In this document: positions 25,229 through 38,318 of the stretch, in pieces | How the letters are laid out: every line of letters begins with the position of its first letter | Numbering within the stretch: the first letter of the stretch is position 1 | Assembly (NCBI RefSeq): GCF_003067705.1 | Contig: NZ_QANL01000003.1 | Span: 62,001 to 126,000, forward strand | Direction: 5' to 3' | DNA from: Planctomonas deserti | GTDB taxonomy: Bacteria; Actinomycetota; Actinomycetes; Actinomycetales; Microbacteriaceae | Length of the DNA: 64,000 nt | The notes under the pieces: model-generated | Seen by the model: only the letters and a program-made list of their open reading frames with translations | Database searches by the model: none | What the model was told of the DNA's origin: nothing | Position numbers and translations under genes: made by a program

Positions 25229-26820
25229 CGGACACGGGGGGAGCGGTGCGGACGACGCGGGACGTGCCGTCCGTCGTGCGCACGCTCGTGCTGTGGTGCC
25301 CGGACTGGCCGGTCACGGCCGCGGTCCGGGCGGGGCACCTCGACGCGGACGCGCCCATCGCGCTCATCGAGAAAGGGCTCGTCTTCGCCTGCTCGGCCGC
25401 CGCGCGGCGCGCGGGCGTGCGCCGCGGCCTGCGCGTGCGGGAGGCGCAGTCCCGGGCCCCCGAGCTTCTCGTCCAGCCCTACGACCCGCTGATCGACCAC
25501 CGCACGTTCGACGGCGTCGTCGACGCGATCGAGGAGCTCATGCCGGGCACGCAGCTGCTGCGGCCGGGCATGTGCGCGATCCGCAGCCGGGGGCCGAGCC
25601 GCTACTACGGCGGAGAGGAGCCGGCCGCGCGCGCCCTGCTCGACTGCCTCGACGCGCAGGGGCTCCCGGACTCGCGCGTCGGCGTCGCGGACGGGCCGTT
25701 CACCGCCGAGCACGCGGCCCGCAGCACGCTGACCGGGCCGGGCCGCGTGCGCGTTGTGCCCGAGGGGGAGTCCGCGGCGTTCCTCGCGCCGCTGTCCATC
25801 GGCCTGCTCGACGATCCCGCGCTCGTCACCCTGCTGCGGCGCCTCGGCGTGAACACGCTCGCCGACTTCGCCGCGTTGCCCGCGGTGGATGTGCACGGCC
25901 GGTTCGGCGAGCACGGCGCGCGCCTGCACGCCCTGGCGAGCGGCCTCGACAGCCGCGCGGTCGTGCCGCGCGTGCCGCCCGAGCAGCTGGAGCGCGCCAT
26001 CGAGTTCGAGCCGCCGCTCGACCGCGTCGACCAGGTGACGTTCGGCTTCCGCGCCACCGCCGACCGGTTCCTCGACGCGCTCACCGAGGCGAAGCTCGTC
26101 TGCACGGCCGTCCGCATCGAGGTGCGGACGGAGACGGGGGAGACCTCGGAGCGCACCTGGCTGCATCCGCGCTCGTTCACCGCGTCGGACGTCGTCGACC
26201 GCGTGCGCTGGCAGCTGCAGGGCAGCGGCGCCATCGACAGCGGTCTCGGCTCCGCCATCAGCCGGGTGCGCGTGGCGCCGGAGAGCGTCGACTCCATCGG
26301 CAACCACGAGGTGGGGCTGTGGGGCGGCGGACCGGACGAGCGCATCCACCACGGCCTCTCCCGCGTGCAGAGCATGCTCGGCCACGGCGGCGTGCTCACG
26401 GCGGTGATCGGCGGCGGCCGCAGCCTCGCCGACCGGCAGACTCTCGTGGCCTGGGGCGACCGGCCGGTGCCGGACAGACCGGCCGACCAGCCGTGGCCGG
26501 GGCAGCTGCCGCCGCTGCCGCCCTCCACCGTGTTCCGCGCCCCGCCGCCGGTGATCGTGCTCGACGCGGGCGGCCGGTCGGTCGAGGTGGACGAGCGGGG
26601 CGCGCTCTCCGGTGCGCCCGCCGCGTTCGCGCCGGCGACCGCGACCGACGCCGTGCGCGCCGTCACGGCCTGGGCGGGCCCGTGGCCGCTCGAGGAGCGC
26701 TGGTGGGACGCGGAGACGAGTCGCAGCGCGCACCGCTTCCAGGTGGTGGACGCGGACGGCACCGCCTGGCTCCTCGTGCTCGAGCGCGGCGCGTGGTGCG
26801 CAGAGGCGAGGTACGACTGA
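25225..26820 (+). CDS. imuB: ImuB, Y-family polymerase-like adaptor
   Basis: 531 residues. The start RTLVLWCPDWPVTAAVRAGH replaces the catalytic DxD region of true Y-family polymerases, so the protein should be inactive as a polymerase, as in known ImuB. The palm/fingers (residues 55-190), a helix-hairpin-helix stretch (LLRRLGVNTLADFAALP near 205) and the little-finger region follow. QLPPL at about residue 427 sits where ImuB proteins carry their beta-clamp binding motif. It bridges ImuA, DnaE2 and the clamp. Translation is coupled to imuA by an ATGA overlap. Confidence 0.93.
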   Translation: MTDTGGAVRTTRDVPSVVRTLVLWCPDWPVTAAVRAGHLDADAPIALIEKGLVFACSAAARRAGVRRGLRVREAQSRAPELLVQPYDPLIDHRTFDGVVDAIEELMPGTQLLRPGMCAIRSRGPSRYYGGEEPAARALLDCLDAQGLPDSRVGVADGPFTAEHAARSTLTGPGRVRVVPEGESAAFLAPLSIGLLDDPALVTLLRRLGVNTLADFAALPAVDVHGRFGEHGARLHALASGLDSRAVVPRVPPEQLERAIEFEPPLDRVDQVTFGFRATADRFLDALTEAKLVCTAVRIEVRTETGETSERTWLHPRSFTASDVVDRVRWQLQGSGAIDSGLGSAISRVRVAPESVDSIGNHEVGLWGGGPDERIHHGLSRVQSMLGHGGVLTAVIGGGRSLADRQTLVAWGDRPVPDRPADQPWPGQLPPLPPSTVFRAPPPVIVLDAGGRSVEVDERGALSGAPAAFAPATATDAVRAVTAWAGPWPLEERWWDAETSRSAHRFQVVDADGTAWLLVLERGAWCAEARYD

Positions 26821-26851
26821 TGGCCGGGTATAGAAATGGGCGGGGCGACTG

Positions 26852-30247
<3,396 letters not shown>

Positions 30248-30274
30248 CCGGCTCCGCCCAGCCCACCCCGTGCG

Positions 30275-30323
30275 GTGCCCGACCCGGCTCCGGGATCGGC
30301 GGAAGAGGTCCCGGGTCGGGCAC
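30275..30323 (+). terminator. Inverted repeat in the 3' end of the TetR gene, possible dnaE2 terminator
   Basis: GTGCCCGACCCGG at 30275-30287 pairs perfectly with CCGGGTCGGGCAC at 30311-30323. It lies 28 bases past the dnaE2 stop but inside the coding region of the opposite TetR gene. The 23-base loop and lack of a T-run make its strength uncertain. Confidence 0.5.
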
Positions 30324-31014
30324 CTCACCGGCCGCGACGACGTCCCGGGGCCGGGCCAGGCGCAGGAGGAGACGCTCGACGTAGAGCCCGAACGACCGCT
30401 CGAGGTCGAACCCGGGGTTCAGCAGGTACTGGGTCTCCAGGCCGTCCATGGCAGCGAGCAGCCACTCGGCCTCGTGCTCGATCTCCTCCGCCGTCATGGG
30501 CAGGAAGTCCCCGTCGGCCACCCCGTCGAGGAAGACCTGGCGCATCTCCGCGAGCGTGGCGGCGTAGCGCTCGGTCATGAAGCGGTGCGCGGGATGGTCG
30601 AGGGACGTCGCCTCCGCCGCCATGGTGAGGTACAGCTGCAGCAGCCCGGTGTGCGTCACGTGATAGGCCATCAGCCTGCGGTACCCGTCGAGGTGGGCCG
30701 GTCCGCGCGTGCCCTCGCCGACGACCTCCCGGGTGACCGCCCCCCAGTGCTCCAGGACCGCGATCAGCAGGTTCTCCTTGCTGCCGAACAGCTTGAGGAT
30801 CGCCGCGGGCGTCCCGCCGATGCGGTCCGCGATCTGCTGGAGCGTCCCGCCCCGGAACCCGCTCTCGCCGAACACCCCCATGGCGGTCTCCACCATCGCC
30901 CGGCGACGCTCGATGCCCCGCTTGTACGGTCCACGGGGCCCGCGGGAACCGCGGGGTCCTCGGGATGCAGACACGCCCGAAGGGTACTGCATGCCGAGGA
31001 CCCCACCGCGTCCC

Positions 31015-31893
31015 TCAGCGGCCGGCCAGCGACCCGCCGATGCCGCCGACGCTGAAGTGCTTGTTCAGGAAGGCGAACAGGATGACGGGCGGCAGCATCA
31101 TGACGACGGCGACGGCCATGACGAGGCCCCAGTTCGTCGCGTTCTGCTGGAAGAACGACTGCAGGCCGATCTGCAGCGTGAACCTCTCGTTCGACCGCAG
31201 GAACACGACGGCGATCAGGTAGTCGTTCCACGCCAGGAGGAAGGAGAAGATCGCCGTGGACAGCACGCCGGGCAGCGAGTTGCGCAGCACGACCCGGGTG
31301 AAGCTGCCGAACACCGAGCAGCCGTCCATCCACGCGGCCTCCTCGAGCGTGATCGGGATCGAGTCGTAGTACGCCGCCATCATCCAGATCGCCACGGACA
31401 TGGTCGAGCCGACGTAGATGATGGTGACGCCCACGAGGCTGTCCACGAGCTGGATCTGCGCGAAGAGGATGAACAGTGGGATGACCGCCGTCACGACCGG
31501 CAGCGACTGCACGACGAACAGCACGAGCGAGTAGCCCGACACCAGCCTGTTCCGCGCCCGGGACAGCACGTAGCCGGCCGGTGCGGCGACGATCACCGAG
31601 ATCGCGACCGTGACGAGCGTGACGCCGAGGCTGTTCGCCATCCACTGGGCCACGTTCGTGGTCGTGAAGATCGCGCTGAAGTTCTCGAACGTGATCGGCG
31701 CCGTCGTCGTGCTGCCGAGGGACGGCTGCAGCGACAGGATCACCACGGCGGCGATGGGCACGAGCACGACCAACGTGACGACGAGCGCGACGGTGAAGCG
31801 CAGCCACTGACCGCGTGCGCCCGGGTCCGGCTTCTTGACCTTGTCCGTGGACGCGACGGTGGCCAGCGAGTGACCGACGGTTACGGTGCTCAT
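31015..31893 (-). CDS. Sugar ABC transporter permease, MalG type (operon 2)
   Basis: 292 residues from the ATG at 31893, which overlaps the stop of the MalF-type gene by four bases. Six helices; the EAA loop reads TLEEAAWMDGCSVFGSFTRV near residues 190-209. N-terminal 30 residues are cytosolic. It forms the pore with the next protein upstream. No ATPase is encoded here. Confidence 0.92.
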   Translation of the reverse strand: MSTVTVGHSLATVASTDKVKKPDPGARGQWLRFTVALVVTLVVLVPIAAVVILSLQPSLGSTTTAPITFENFSAIFTTTNVAQWMANSLGVTLVTVAISVIVAAPAGYVLSRARNRLVSGYSLVLFVVQSLPVVTAVIPLFILFAQIQLVDSLVGVTIIYVGSTMSVAIWMMAAYYDSIPITLEEAAWMDGCSVFGSFTRVVLRNSLPGVLSTAIFSFLLAWNDYLIAVVFLRSNERFTLQIGLQSFFQQNATNWGLVMAVAVVMMLPPVILFAFLNKHFSVGGIGGSLAGR

Positions 31894-32855
31894 TCGATGT
31901 TCACCTTCCGGATCTGGCGGTACAGGACCACAGAGACGATGACGAGCACGAGCGTCATCACGAACGCGATGGCGACGCCGGGGCCGGTCTGGAAGTTCTG
32001 GAAGACCGTGCGGTACGACAGCACGACGAGCGACGTCGTCGCGTCGACCGGACCGCCTCCCGTGAGGAGGAAGATCGTCGGGAAGTCGTTGACGCAGAAG
32101 ATCGTCATGAGGATCCAGCTGATGTAGGTGGACCGGGAGATCATCGGCATCGTGATGTGGCTGAACGACTGCCAGTTCGTGGCGCCGTCCATCTTCGCGG
32201 CCTCGTAGACGTTCACGTCGACGGCGGCGAGCGCGGACGCCATCATCATCATCATGAACGGGAAGCTCACCCACACCTTGAACACGCACACCGTCACCTG
32301 AGCAAGCACGGGATCGGCGAGGAACAGCACGTTGCCGAGGCCGAGCGCGTTGGCGAGCATCGGCAGCGGGCTCTGCGGCGTGGCCACGAGCCAGTTCCAC
32401 GACGTGGCCGAGACCACGACGGGCACGACCCAGGGCAGCAGGAGGAGGACCTTGAACAGGCCTCCCGCGGGGACCCTGGTGCGCAGGAGGAGCGCGAGGG
32501 CGAGCCCGATCAGCCAGCTGCCGAACACGCCCACGATCGTGAAGATGATCGTGAAGCGCGTCGCGGTCCAGAAGCTCGGCTGGGTGAGGACGTCGGTGTA
32601 GTTCTTGAGACCGACGAAGTTCCCCGGATCGATGAGGTCGCCGTCGCGCACCGACTGGATGCCGGCGTAGATCACCGGGTACAGGTTCAGCAGCACGAGA
32701 AGGAACAGCGACGGGAAGGCGAAGGCGAACAGCGTCCACGCCCGGGCGCTGATCCCCTTCTTCTTCTTCCGCCCCTGGTCCGGCGCCCCCTGGCCGGAGA
32801 CGCCGACGCCCTTGCGGGCCTTCTCTATCCGATTCGTGATAGTGCTCGTGGCCAT
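31890..32855 (-). CDS. Sugar ABC transporter permease, MalF type (operon 2)
   Basis: 321 residues, six predicted helices, first near residues 36-58. The cytosolic N-terminus is Lys-rich (GRKKKKGISARAW). The EAA loop is VYEAAKMDGATNWQSFSHI near residues 213-231. It lies 40 bases downstream of the binding-protein gene. Confidence 0.92.
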   Translation of the reverse strand: MATSTITNRIEKARKGVGVSGQGAPDQGRKKKKGISARAWTLFAFAFPSLFLLVLLNLYPVIYAGIQSVRDGDLIDPGNFVGLKNYTDVLTQPSFWTATRFTIIFTIVGVFGSWLIGLALALLLRTRVPAGGLFKVLLLLPWVVPVVVSATSWNWLVATPQSPLPMLANALGLGNVLFLADPVLAQVTVCVFKVWVSFPFMMMMMASALAAVDVNVYEAAKMDGATNWQSFSHITMPMISRSTYISWILMTIFCVNDFPTIFLLTGGGPVDATTSLVVLSYRTVFQNFQTGPGVAIAFVMTLVLVIVSVVLYRQIRKVNIE

Positions 32856-32895
32856 GGGTACTCCTTCGTCTCCAGCCGAGCGCTTCCGGTCCTGA

Positions 32896-34239
32896 TCAGG
32901 CCAGAGCGCCCTCGATCGCGGACTGGAGGGCGGTCAGGGCCGTCTTCGAGTCGGTGTTGCCGCCCAGGATCGACTGGCTGAACGTGTCCATGGCGGGCGT
33001 GCCGTCCACGGCCGTGACGTCGAAGAACAGGGCGTCGCCGCCGGGCGCCGCCCACGTGCGGGCGACGGGCTGCCACTCCGTGATGATCTTGACGTTGGTG
33101 GGGTCCGCCTGGAACTCCTCCGTCTCGGTGATGGACTTGAGCGGCGGCAGGCCGATGCCGGTCCCCTCCGTCCAGAGCGGGGTCATGTTCTGGTAGTAGT
33201 ACGTGAGGAACGCTTCCGAGGCCTCCTGGCTGGGGGTGTTCGTGTACATCATGATGCTGTTCGGGAAGAACAGGGCGCCCTGCTTGCCCGAGGGGCTCTT
33301 CAGCGGGCTCATCACCTGGAGCTCGGCGCCGACGTCGCCGCCGACGTTGTTGGCCAGACCGCCGGTGTTGTAGCCCATGCCGAAGGTGCGGGCCTCCCAC
33401 TGGCTGTCCACGTTCGCGCTGGTGTAGGTGGCGCTCGCCGGGTCGACGTAGCCCTTCGAGACCATCTCCAGCACGAAGTCCATCGCCTCGATGTTCTCGG
33501 GCGTGACGCAGTTCGGCTTCTGGTCCTCGTCGAACAGGCCGCCGCCGTTGTTGATCATCCAGGAGACGAGGGCGTGGGTGCCCGTGAACGCACCGGCGCC
33601 CGCACCGGTGCCGTAGCCGTACACGTTGTTCTTCTTGAGGGCCTCGCAGGCGTCCATGTAGCCCTGCCAGTCGGTCGGCGGGGCGCTGATGCCGGCCTTC
33701 TCGAGCAGCGTCGTGTTGTACCAGAGCACGCGCATGTCGAGGTTGTACGGGACGGCCGCGTAGCCCTTCTCCACCTTCATGGTGTCGAGGAGGCCGGGGA
33801 GGAAGTCGTCGTAGAGGCCGTTCTCCTTCCAGCTCTCGAGCAGGTCGTCGGCGTACGCGATCTTGCCCTGGGCCTCGAACTGGAATGCCTGCGTGCCACC
33901 GCCGGAGCTCACGGCGGGACCGGTGTTGGATGCGACCGCCGAGGAGAACGTCTGGGTGAAGTTGGCCCACTGGATGACCTGGTAGGTCGCCGCGCCGAGG
34001 CCGTCCTCGGGCTTGTAGGCCTTCGTGATCTCCTCGTCGAGCTTGTTGAACTCCGTATTGCCCCAGGGCATGTTCCAGAACTTGATGGTTCCGCCGCCAC
34101 CGCCCCCGCCGCCGCCGCCACCCGATCCCCCGGAGGGGCTGCAGGCCGCGAGCAGGGTGGCCGCGGCCATGCCTCCCGCGACGCCGATGAAGCCACGCCT
34201 GGTGAAAGCGGAACCTGAACCTGAGGACTGTGATGCCAT
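32896..34239 (-). CDS. Extracellular sugar-binding lipoprotein with twin-arginine signal (operon 2)
   Basis: 447 residues from the ATG at 34239. The leader reads FTRRGFIGVAGGMAAATLLA followed by a lipobox cysteine (AAC), which suggests export by the Tat pathway and lipid anchoring. An unusual run of eleven glycines lies after the lipobox. The rest is a family 1 binding protein (TIKFWNMPWGNTEF, YNLDMRVLWYN, GYGTGAGAGAF). It heads the operon with the two permeases and probably TetR. The neighbouring dehydrogenase and sugar kinase suggest a sugar or polyol as ligand. Confidence 0.92.
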   Translation of the reverse strand: MASQSSGSGSAFTRRGFIGVAGGMAAATLLAACSPSGGSGGGGGGGGGGGTIKFWNMPWGNTEFNKLDEEITKAYKPEDGLGAATYQVIQWANFTQTFSSAVASNTGPAVSSGGGTQAFQFEAQGKIAYADDLLESWKENGLYDDFLPGLLDTMKVEKGYAAVPYNLDMRVLWYNTTLLEKAGISAPPTDWQGYMDACEALKKNNVYGYGTGAGAGAFTGTHALVSWMINNGGGLFDEDQKPNCVTPENIEAMDFVLEMVSKGYVDPASATYTSANVDSQWEARTFGMGYNTGGLANNVGGDVGAELQVMSPLKSPSGKQGALFFPNSIMMYTNTPSQEASEAFLTYYYQNMTPLWTEGTGIGLPPLKSITETEEFQADPTNVKIITEWQPVARTWAAPGGDALFFDVTAVDGTPAMDTFSQSILGGNTDSKTALTALQSAIEGALA

Positions 34240-34564
34240 GAGAGGAATCCCTTCCGATGCGCGCGCTGTGGTCGCACATCGCTCATTCGTCATTGAACAA
34301 AAAGCGAAGGTGGTGCGGCGAGGTATCGCCGATGGACCGTCCCCGATGCCGGGCTGCGTCCGCCCGACGACGTCATCGGGGGAGGGGCCGGCTCCAGAGG
34401 GGAGCATCGCGAGTCAGTGTACGAGAACAACGGCGAAACGGTGTACGCAAATTCACCTTTCGAAAAGAGCACCGCTGGGCCAGGGTTTAAGCTATGGCGC
34501 CAGCGAAGGGCTTTCCCCATTCCGAGGCCGGCACGGCGCGGTCCGTGGACGGAAGGGCGCTCCG
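34240..34564. other. Divergent intergenic region between binding protein and dehydrogenase
   Basis: No gene seen. It holds the promoters of both directions. Two GTGTACG words 25 bases apart (about 34417 and 34441) and a CTTTCGAAA palindrome near 34457 could be regulator sites, but none is certain. Confidence 0.35.
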
Positions 34565-35518
34565 GTGACCGTGCGGCGCCTGATCGCCACGGGACGGGCC
34601 GCGACGATCGTCGAGGAGACGGACCCGGAGGCGCTGCCGGAGGGACACGTGCGGGTTCGGGTCGCCTACGTCGGGGTGTGCCATTCCGACACCGCGCTCG
34701 TGGCGGAGGGGGCCGCGGAGTTCCCGCGGCGCCTGGGACACGAGGTCTCCGGCACCGTGACCGAGAGCAGGGCGAGCGCCGTGCCGGAGGGCAGCAGGGT
34801 GTCCGCGTACGTGGGGGACGGCTACGCCACCGAGGTCGTGCTGCCGGCCGAGCGGGCCGTGCTCCTGCACCCGGCGTGCGGCCTCCTCGACGGCGCCCTA
34901 GCCGAGCCGCTCGCCTGCGTCATTGGCGGCATGGAGATGCTCGACCTCGCCCGCGTGCCCCGCGTGGTGCTCGTGGGGGCGGGCTTCATGGGACTGATGG
35001 CCCTTCGCTACCTTGTCGCCGCCGGGCATCCCGTCACGGTGATCGAGCCGCGCGAGCGGGCCAGGGAGCTGGCCGTCGGCTGGGGAGCGGACCGCGTGCT
35101 CCATCCCGACGAGGTGCCGGGCACGATGAACGCGGGCTGCCCGGTCGTCATCGAGGCGACCGGGGGAGCGGCGGGTCTGCAGCTCGCCGGCGACCTCGCG
35201 GCCATCGCGGGCACCCTGGGCATCCTCGGCTACCACCAGTCCCAGGGCGGCAGGCGCACGGTGGACATGGAGAGCTGGAACTTCCGCGCCCTGCGCGTGC
35301 TGAACCTGCACCACCGTGACACCGGCGACCTGCTGCGCTGGATGGACCGGGCTCAGCGCCTGGCCGCGCACGGCATCCTGCGGCCGGCCGAGCTCGTGGA
35401 TGCACGCGTGGGACTCGAGGGGCTGCCCGCCCTCTTCGCCGGTGCGCACCGGCCCGACTCGATCAAGACGGTTGTCGACCTCGCGGGCCAGGAAGGGAAC
35501 GAAAGGCTGGGGGGCTAG
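34565..35518 (+). CDS. Medium-chain dehydrogenase (zinc-type alcohol/polyol dehydrogenase-like)
   Basis: 317 residues from a GTG start with GGAAGG eight bases ahead. The GroES-like part has VGVCHSDTALVAEG (zinc ligand Cys) and RRLGHEVSGTV (His-Glu). The Rossmann part has VVLVGAGFMGLMALRYL near residue 137-153 and VIEPRERAREL. The four-cysteine structural zinc loop is missing and the protein is short. It may oxidise a sugar or polyol brought in by the divergent ABC operon. It ends four bases inside the convergent ROK gene. Confidence 0.88.
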   Translation: MTVRRLIATGRAATIVEETDPEALPEGHVRVRVAYVGVCHSDTALVAEGAAEFPRRLGHEVSGTVTESRASAVPEGSRVSAYVGDGYATEVVLPAERAVLLHPACGLLDGALAEPLACVIGGMEMLDLARVPRVVLVGAGFMGLMALRYLVAAGHPVTVIEPRERARELAVGWGADRVLHPDEVPGTMNAGCPVVIEATGGAAGLQLAGDLAAIAGTLGILGYHQSQGGRRTVDMESWNFRALRVLNLHHRDTGDLLRWMDRAQRLAAHGILRPAELVDARVGLEGLPALFAGAHRPDSIKTVVDLAGQEGNERLGG

Positions 35519-36453
35519 AAGGAGGGGACCATCGCCTTGTGGTGCACGAGGGCGGCCGCGCCGATGATCGGGCCGTCGCTGGAGAGCCCGGAGGGCACGA
35601 CTTTGACCTTGGTCACGAAGTCGAAGCTCTGCCGCGCCGCGATGGCCCGGCGGATGATCGGGAAGATGTCGGACGAGACCTTGATGAAGCCGCCGCCGAT
35701 CGCCACGATGTCGAGGTCGACGAGCGCCGTGGCGGAGGCGATGGCCTGGCCGATGGCGCTGCCCGCCCGCTGCACGGCCGCGATCGCGATCTCGTCGCCC
35801 GCGGCGTAGCTCGCGGCGAGGTCCTCACCGGTCGATCCCGACCAACCCTGGGTGCGCGCCCACGCGACGGTGCGCGGGCCGGACGCGACCGCCTCGACGC
35901 AGCCGAAGCCGCCGCAGGCGCAGGGGTCGTCGAGGCCGGCGACCTCGACGTGTCCGACGTGGCCCGCGTTGCCGGTCGGACCGGCCACGGTGCGGCCGTC
36001 GAGGATCAGGCCGCCACCGATGCCGGTGGAGACGATCATGCCCATGACGTTGTCGTACCCGCGCCCGGCGCCGACCCAGTGCTCCGCGAGGGCGATGCAG
36101 AGACCGTCCATCTGGAGGGTGATCGGCACGTGCGGCGCGACCTCGTGCACGAGGTCGCGGAGCGGGAACTCGCGCCAGACCGGCACGTTGAGCGGCGAGA
36201 CGCGGCCCTCGCGCACGTTGATGGGCCCGGCGCAGCCGATGCCGATGCCGGCGAGCTCGGACTCCGCGGGGAGCGCCGCGAGCGCGAGCTCCGCCGTCTT
36301 CACCACGTTGGCCGCGAGCTGCTCGGACGTCGCCGCCGAGCCCGTGGGGTTGCGGAATCGGCTCCCCGCCAGCACCTCTCCCGCCTCGTTCACGAGTGCG
36401 GCCTCGACCTTCGTGCCGCCGAAGTCGATGGCGAGTGCGTAGCGTGCAGACAT
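35515..36453 (-). CDS. ROK-family sugar kinase
   Basis: 312 residues with no helix-turn-helix, so a kinase rather than a repressor. ATP site FGGTKVEAALVNEAG at residues 10-24. The sugar and catalytic region includes QMDGLCIALAEHWVGAG, with Asp in place of the usual NDANxA context, and GIGGGLILDG. The ROK zinc motif is CACGGFGCVE near residues 178-187. It would phosphorylate glucose or a related hexose. The missing Asn before the catalytic Asp hints at a substrate other than glucose. Confidence 0.9.
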   Translation of the reverse strand: MSARYALAIDFGGTKVEAALVNEAGEVLAGSRFRNPTGSAATSEQLAANVVKTAELALAALPAESELAGIGIGCAGPINVREGRVSPLNVPVWREFPLRDLVHEVAPHVPITLQMDGLCIALAEHWVGAGRGYDNVMGMIVSTGIGGGLILDGRTVAGPTGNAGHVGHVEVAGLDDPCACGGFGCVEAVASGPRTVAWARTQGWSGSTGEDLAASYAAGDEIAIAAVQRAGSAIGQAIASATALVDLDIVAIGGGFIKVSSDIFPIIRRAIAARQSFDFVTKVKVVPSGLSSDGPIIGAAALVHHKAMVPSF

Positions 36454-36580
36454 GGTTCGGCCCTGGGCTTTCCGTGAGACTGGAGTGGCGAGCGGCGCGA
36501 CGCACGCGCGGCGTCATCGCACCTAAAGATTAGGGTGTCGCTCGCCGGGTTCTCCAATCACCGCGGCATAACCTGGGGCC

Positions 36581-37132
36581 GTGGAGCCCGACCGCACTGG
36601 AGTCCGCCCGGCGGACGAGCCGATCCCGTCGCACGCGCTCTCGTTCGGCCGGCGGCTCGACCTGCCGCGCGTCATCGTCTGGGACGCCCTCGTCGACCCG
36701 GTGCTCGTTTCCGGTTGGCTGGGTGAGGCCGACATCGACGCCGCTCCCGGTGGCCGCTTCGACGTGCGCCCGGGGGCGCCCGAGCACCGCCGCCCGGTCG
36801 GTGTGGCCCGCGGCGTCGTGGTCTCGATCGTGGCTCCGCGCCAGCTGGAGATCGAGTCCACCGGGGAGGCCGGCGCGGCACCGGCCCGGGTCCGCTTCGT
36901 CCTGGACGACGTGCCGGGCGGCCCCCGTGACCGGTCAACCGAGATCTCGGTCACCATCACGTCCCCGACGCCCCTCGTTCACCCCGAGGAGGCCCGTGCG
37001 GCCTGGCTGACCCACCTCGACCTCCTGCACGATCTCCTGCACGGCCGCATCGCGGACTGGGACCGCTGGGCCGCCGACCGGGAGCCCGCCTGGCTGGCGT
37101 ACCGCGCGGATTCCGCCCGCCGCGACGGCTGA
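36581..37132 (+). CDS. SRPBCC (AHSA1-like) family protein
   Basis: 183 residues from a GTG start. The pattern HALSFGRRLDLPRVIVWDAL, VLVSGWLGEADIDAAPGGRF and TEISVTITSPTPL, with a C-terminal helix HLDLLHDLLHGRIADWDRW, fits the START/Bet v1-like AHSA1 fold. These proteins bind hydrophobic ligands or chaperones; the role of this one is unknown. It is separated from deoC by 138 bases. Confidence 0.78.
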   Translation: MEPDRTGVRPADEPIPSHALSFGRRLDLPRVIVWDALVDPVLVSGWLGEADIDAAPGGRFDVRPGAPEHRRPVGVARGVVVSIVAPRQLEIESTGEAGAAPARVRFVLDDVPGGPRDRSTEISVTITSPTPLVHPEEARAAWLTHLDLLHDLLHGRIADWDRWAADREPAWLAYRADSARRDG

Positions 37133-37270
37133 GCGCCGGCCCGGCGACCCGGTTATCCGAACCTGTCCGGACAGGGCAGACTGGAGGGGTGGTCCGCCCG
37201 GTCGGCGGGCCCGCACACCGTGGCTCGCGGCCGATGGCGCCGCACCACCCGAGACACCCCTGGAGGATCT

Positions 37271-38293
37271 GTGACGATCGACACAGCGTCCGCCGAGCGC
37301 GCCGTCGCGCCCGCCGCACGCGCGATCGAGGTGATCGGCGGCGACCTCACCGAGAAGAGCTTGCGCCGCTACCTCGAGGGCATCCCCGGCGTCGACGCCG
37401 TGGGCCTCGAGCAGCGCGCGGCCGCTCTCGGCACGCGCTCCATCAAGACGACGTCGAAGGCCTGGGCCCTCGACCGCATCATCGAACTCATCGACCTCAC
37501 CACGCTCGAGGGTGCTGACACCCCCGGGAAGGTGCGCTCGCTCGTCGCGAAGGCGCTCGTGCCCGACGCCGCCGACCCGACCACGCCGCGCGTGGCCGCG
37601 GTCTGCGTCTACGGCGACATGGTGCCGCACGCGGTGCGCGCCCTCGGCTCCGCTCACGCCAACGGCGGCGACACGGGCATCAACGTCGCCGCGGTGGCCA
37701 CCGCGTTCCCGAGCGGCCGTGCCTCGCTCGAGGTGAAGCTCGCTGACACGGCCGACGCGGTGCGCTCCGGCGCGGACGAGATCGACATGGTCATCGACCG
37801 CGGTGCGTTCCTCGCCGGCCGCTACGGACTCGTCTTCGACGAGATCGTCGCCGTGAAGGAGGCGTGCCGGCGCGAGAACGGCTCCTACGCCCACCTCAAG
37901 GTGATCCTCGAGACCGGCGAGCTGAACACCTACGACAACGTGCGGCGCGCGTCGTGGCTCGCGATCCTCGCGGGCGGCGACTTCATCAAGACCTCGACCG
38001 GCAAGGTGTCGCCCGCGGCGACGCTGCCCGTCACGCTGTCCATGCTCGAGGTCGTGCGCGACTGGCACCGGCTCACGGGCGAGAAGATCGGCGTGAAGCC
38101 CGCGGGCGGCATCCGGTCGTCGAAGGACGCGATCAAGCACCTCGTCACGGTCGCCGAGACCGTCGGCGAGGAGTGGCTGCAGCCGCACCTGTTCCGCTTC
38201 GGTGCCTCCAGCCTCCTCAACGACGTGCTCCTGCAGCGCCAGAAGCTGCGCACGGGCGCGTACTCCGGACCCGACTACGTCACCGTCGACTGA
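37271..38293 (+). CDS. deoC: Deoxyribose-phosphate aldolase
   Basis: 340 residues from a GTG at 37271 with GGAGGATCT in front. A long DeoC of the actinobacterial type. Schiff-base lysine in GGDFIKTSTGK near residue 240 and the proton-relay lysine in IGVKPAGGIRSSKDA near 275. The active-site Asp lies in GADEIDMVIDRG. It splits 2-deoxyribose 5-phosphate into acetaldehyde and glyceraldehyde 3-phosphate. The two aldehyde dehydrogenases downstream should deal with the acetaldehyde. Confidence 0.95.
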   Translation: MTIDTASAERAVAPAARAIEVIGGDLTEKSLRRYLEGIPGVDAVGLEQRAAALGTRSIKTTSKAWALDRIIELIDLTTLEGADTPGKVRSLVAKALVPDAADPTTPRVAAVCVYGDMVPHAVRALGSAHANGGDTGINVAAVATAFPSGRASLEVKLADTADAVRSGADEIDMVIDRGAFLAGRYGLVFDEIVAVKEACRRENGSYAHLKVILETGELNTYDNVRRASWLAILAGGDFIKTSTGKVSPAATLPVTLSMLEVVRDWHRLTGEKIGVKPAGGIRSSKDAIKHLVTVAETVGEEWLQPHLFRFGASSLLNDVLLQRQKLRTGAYSGPDYVTVD

Positions 38294-38318
38294 CGGTCCC
38301 ACGAGAGAAGAAACACCA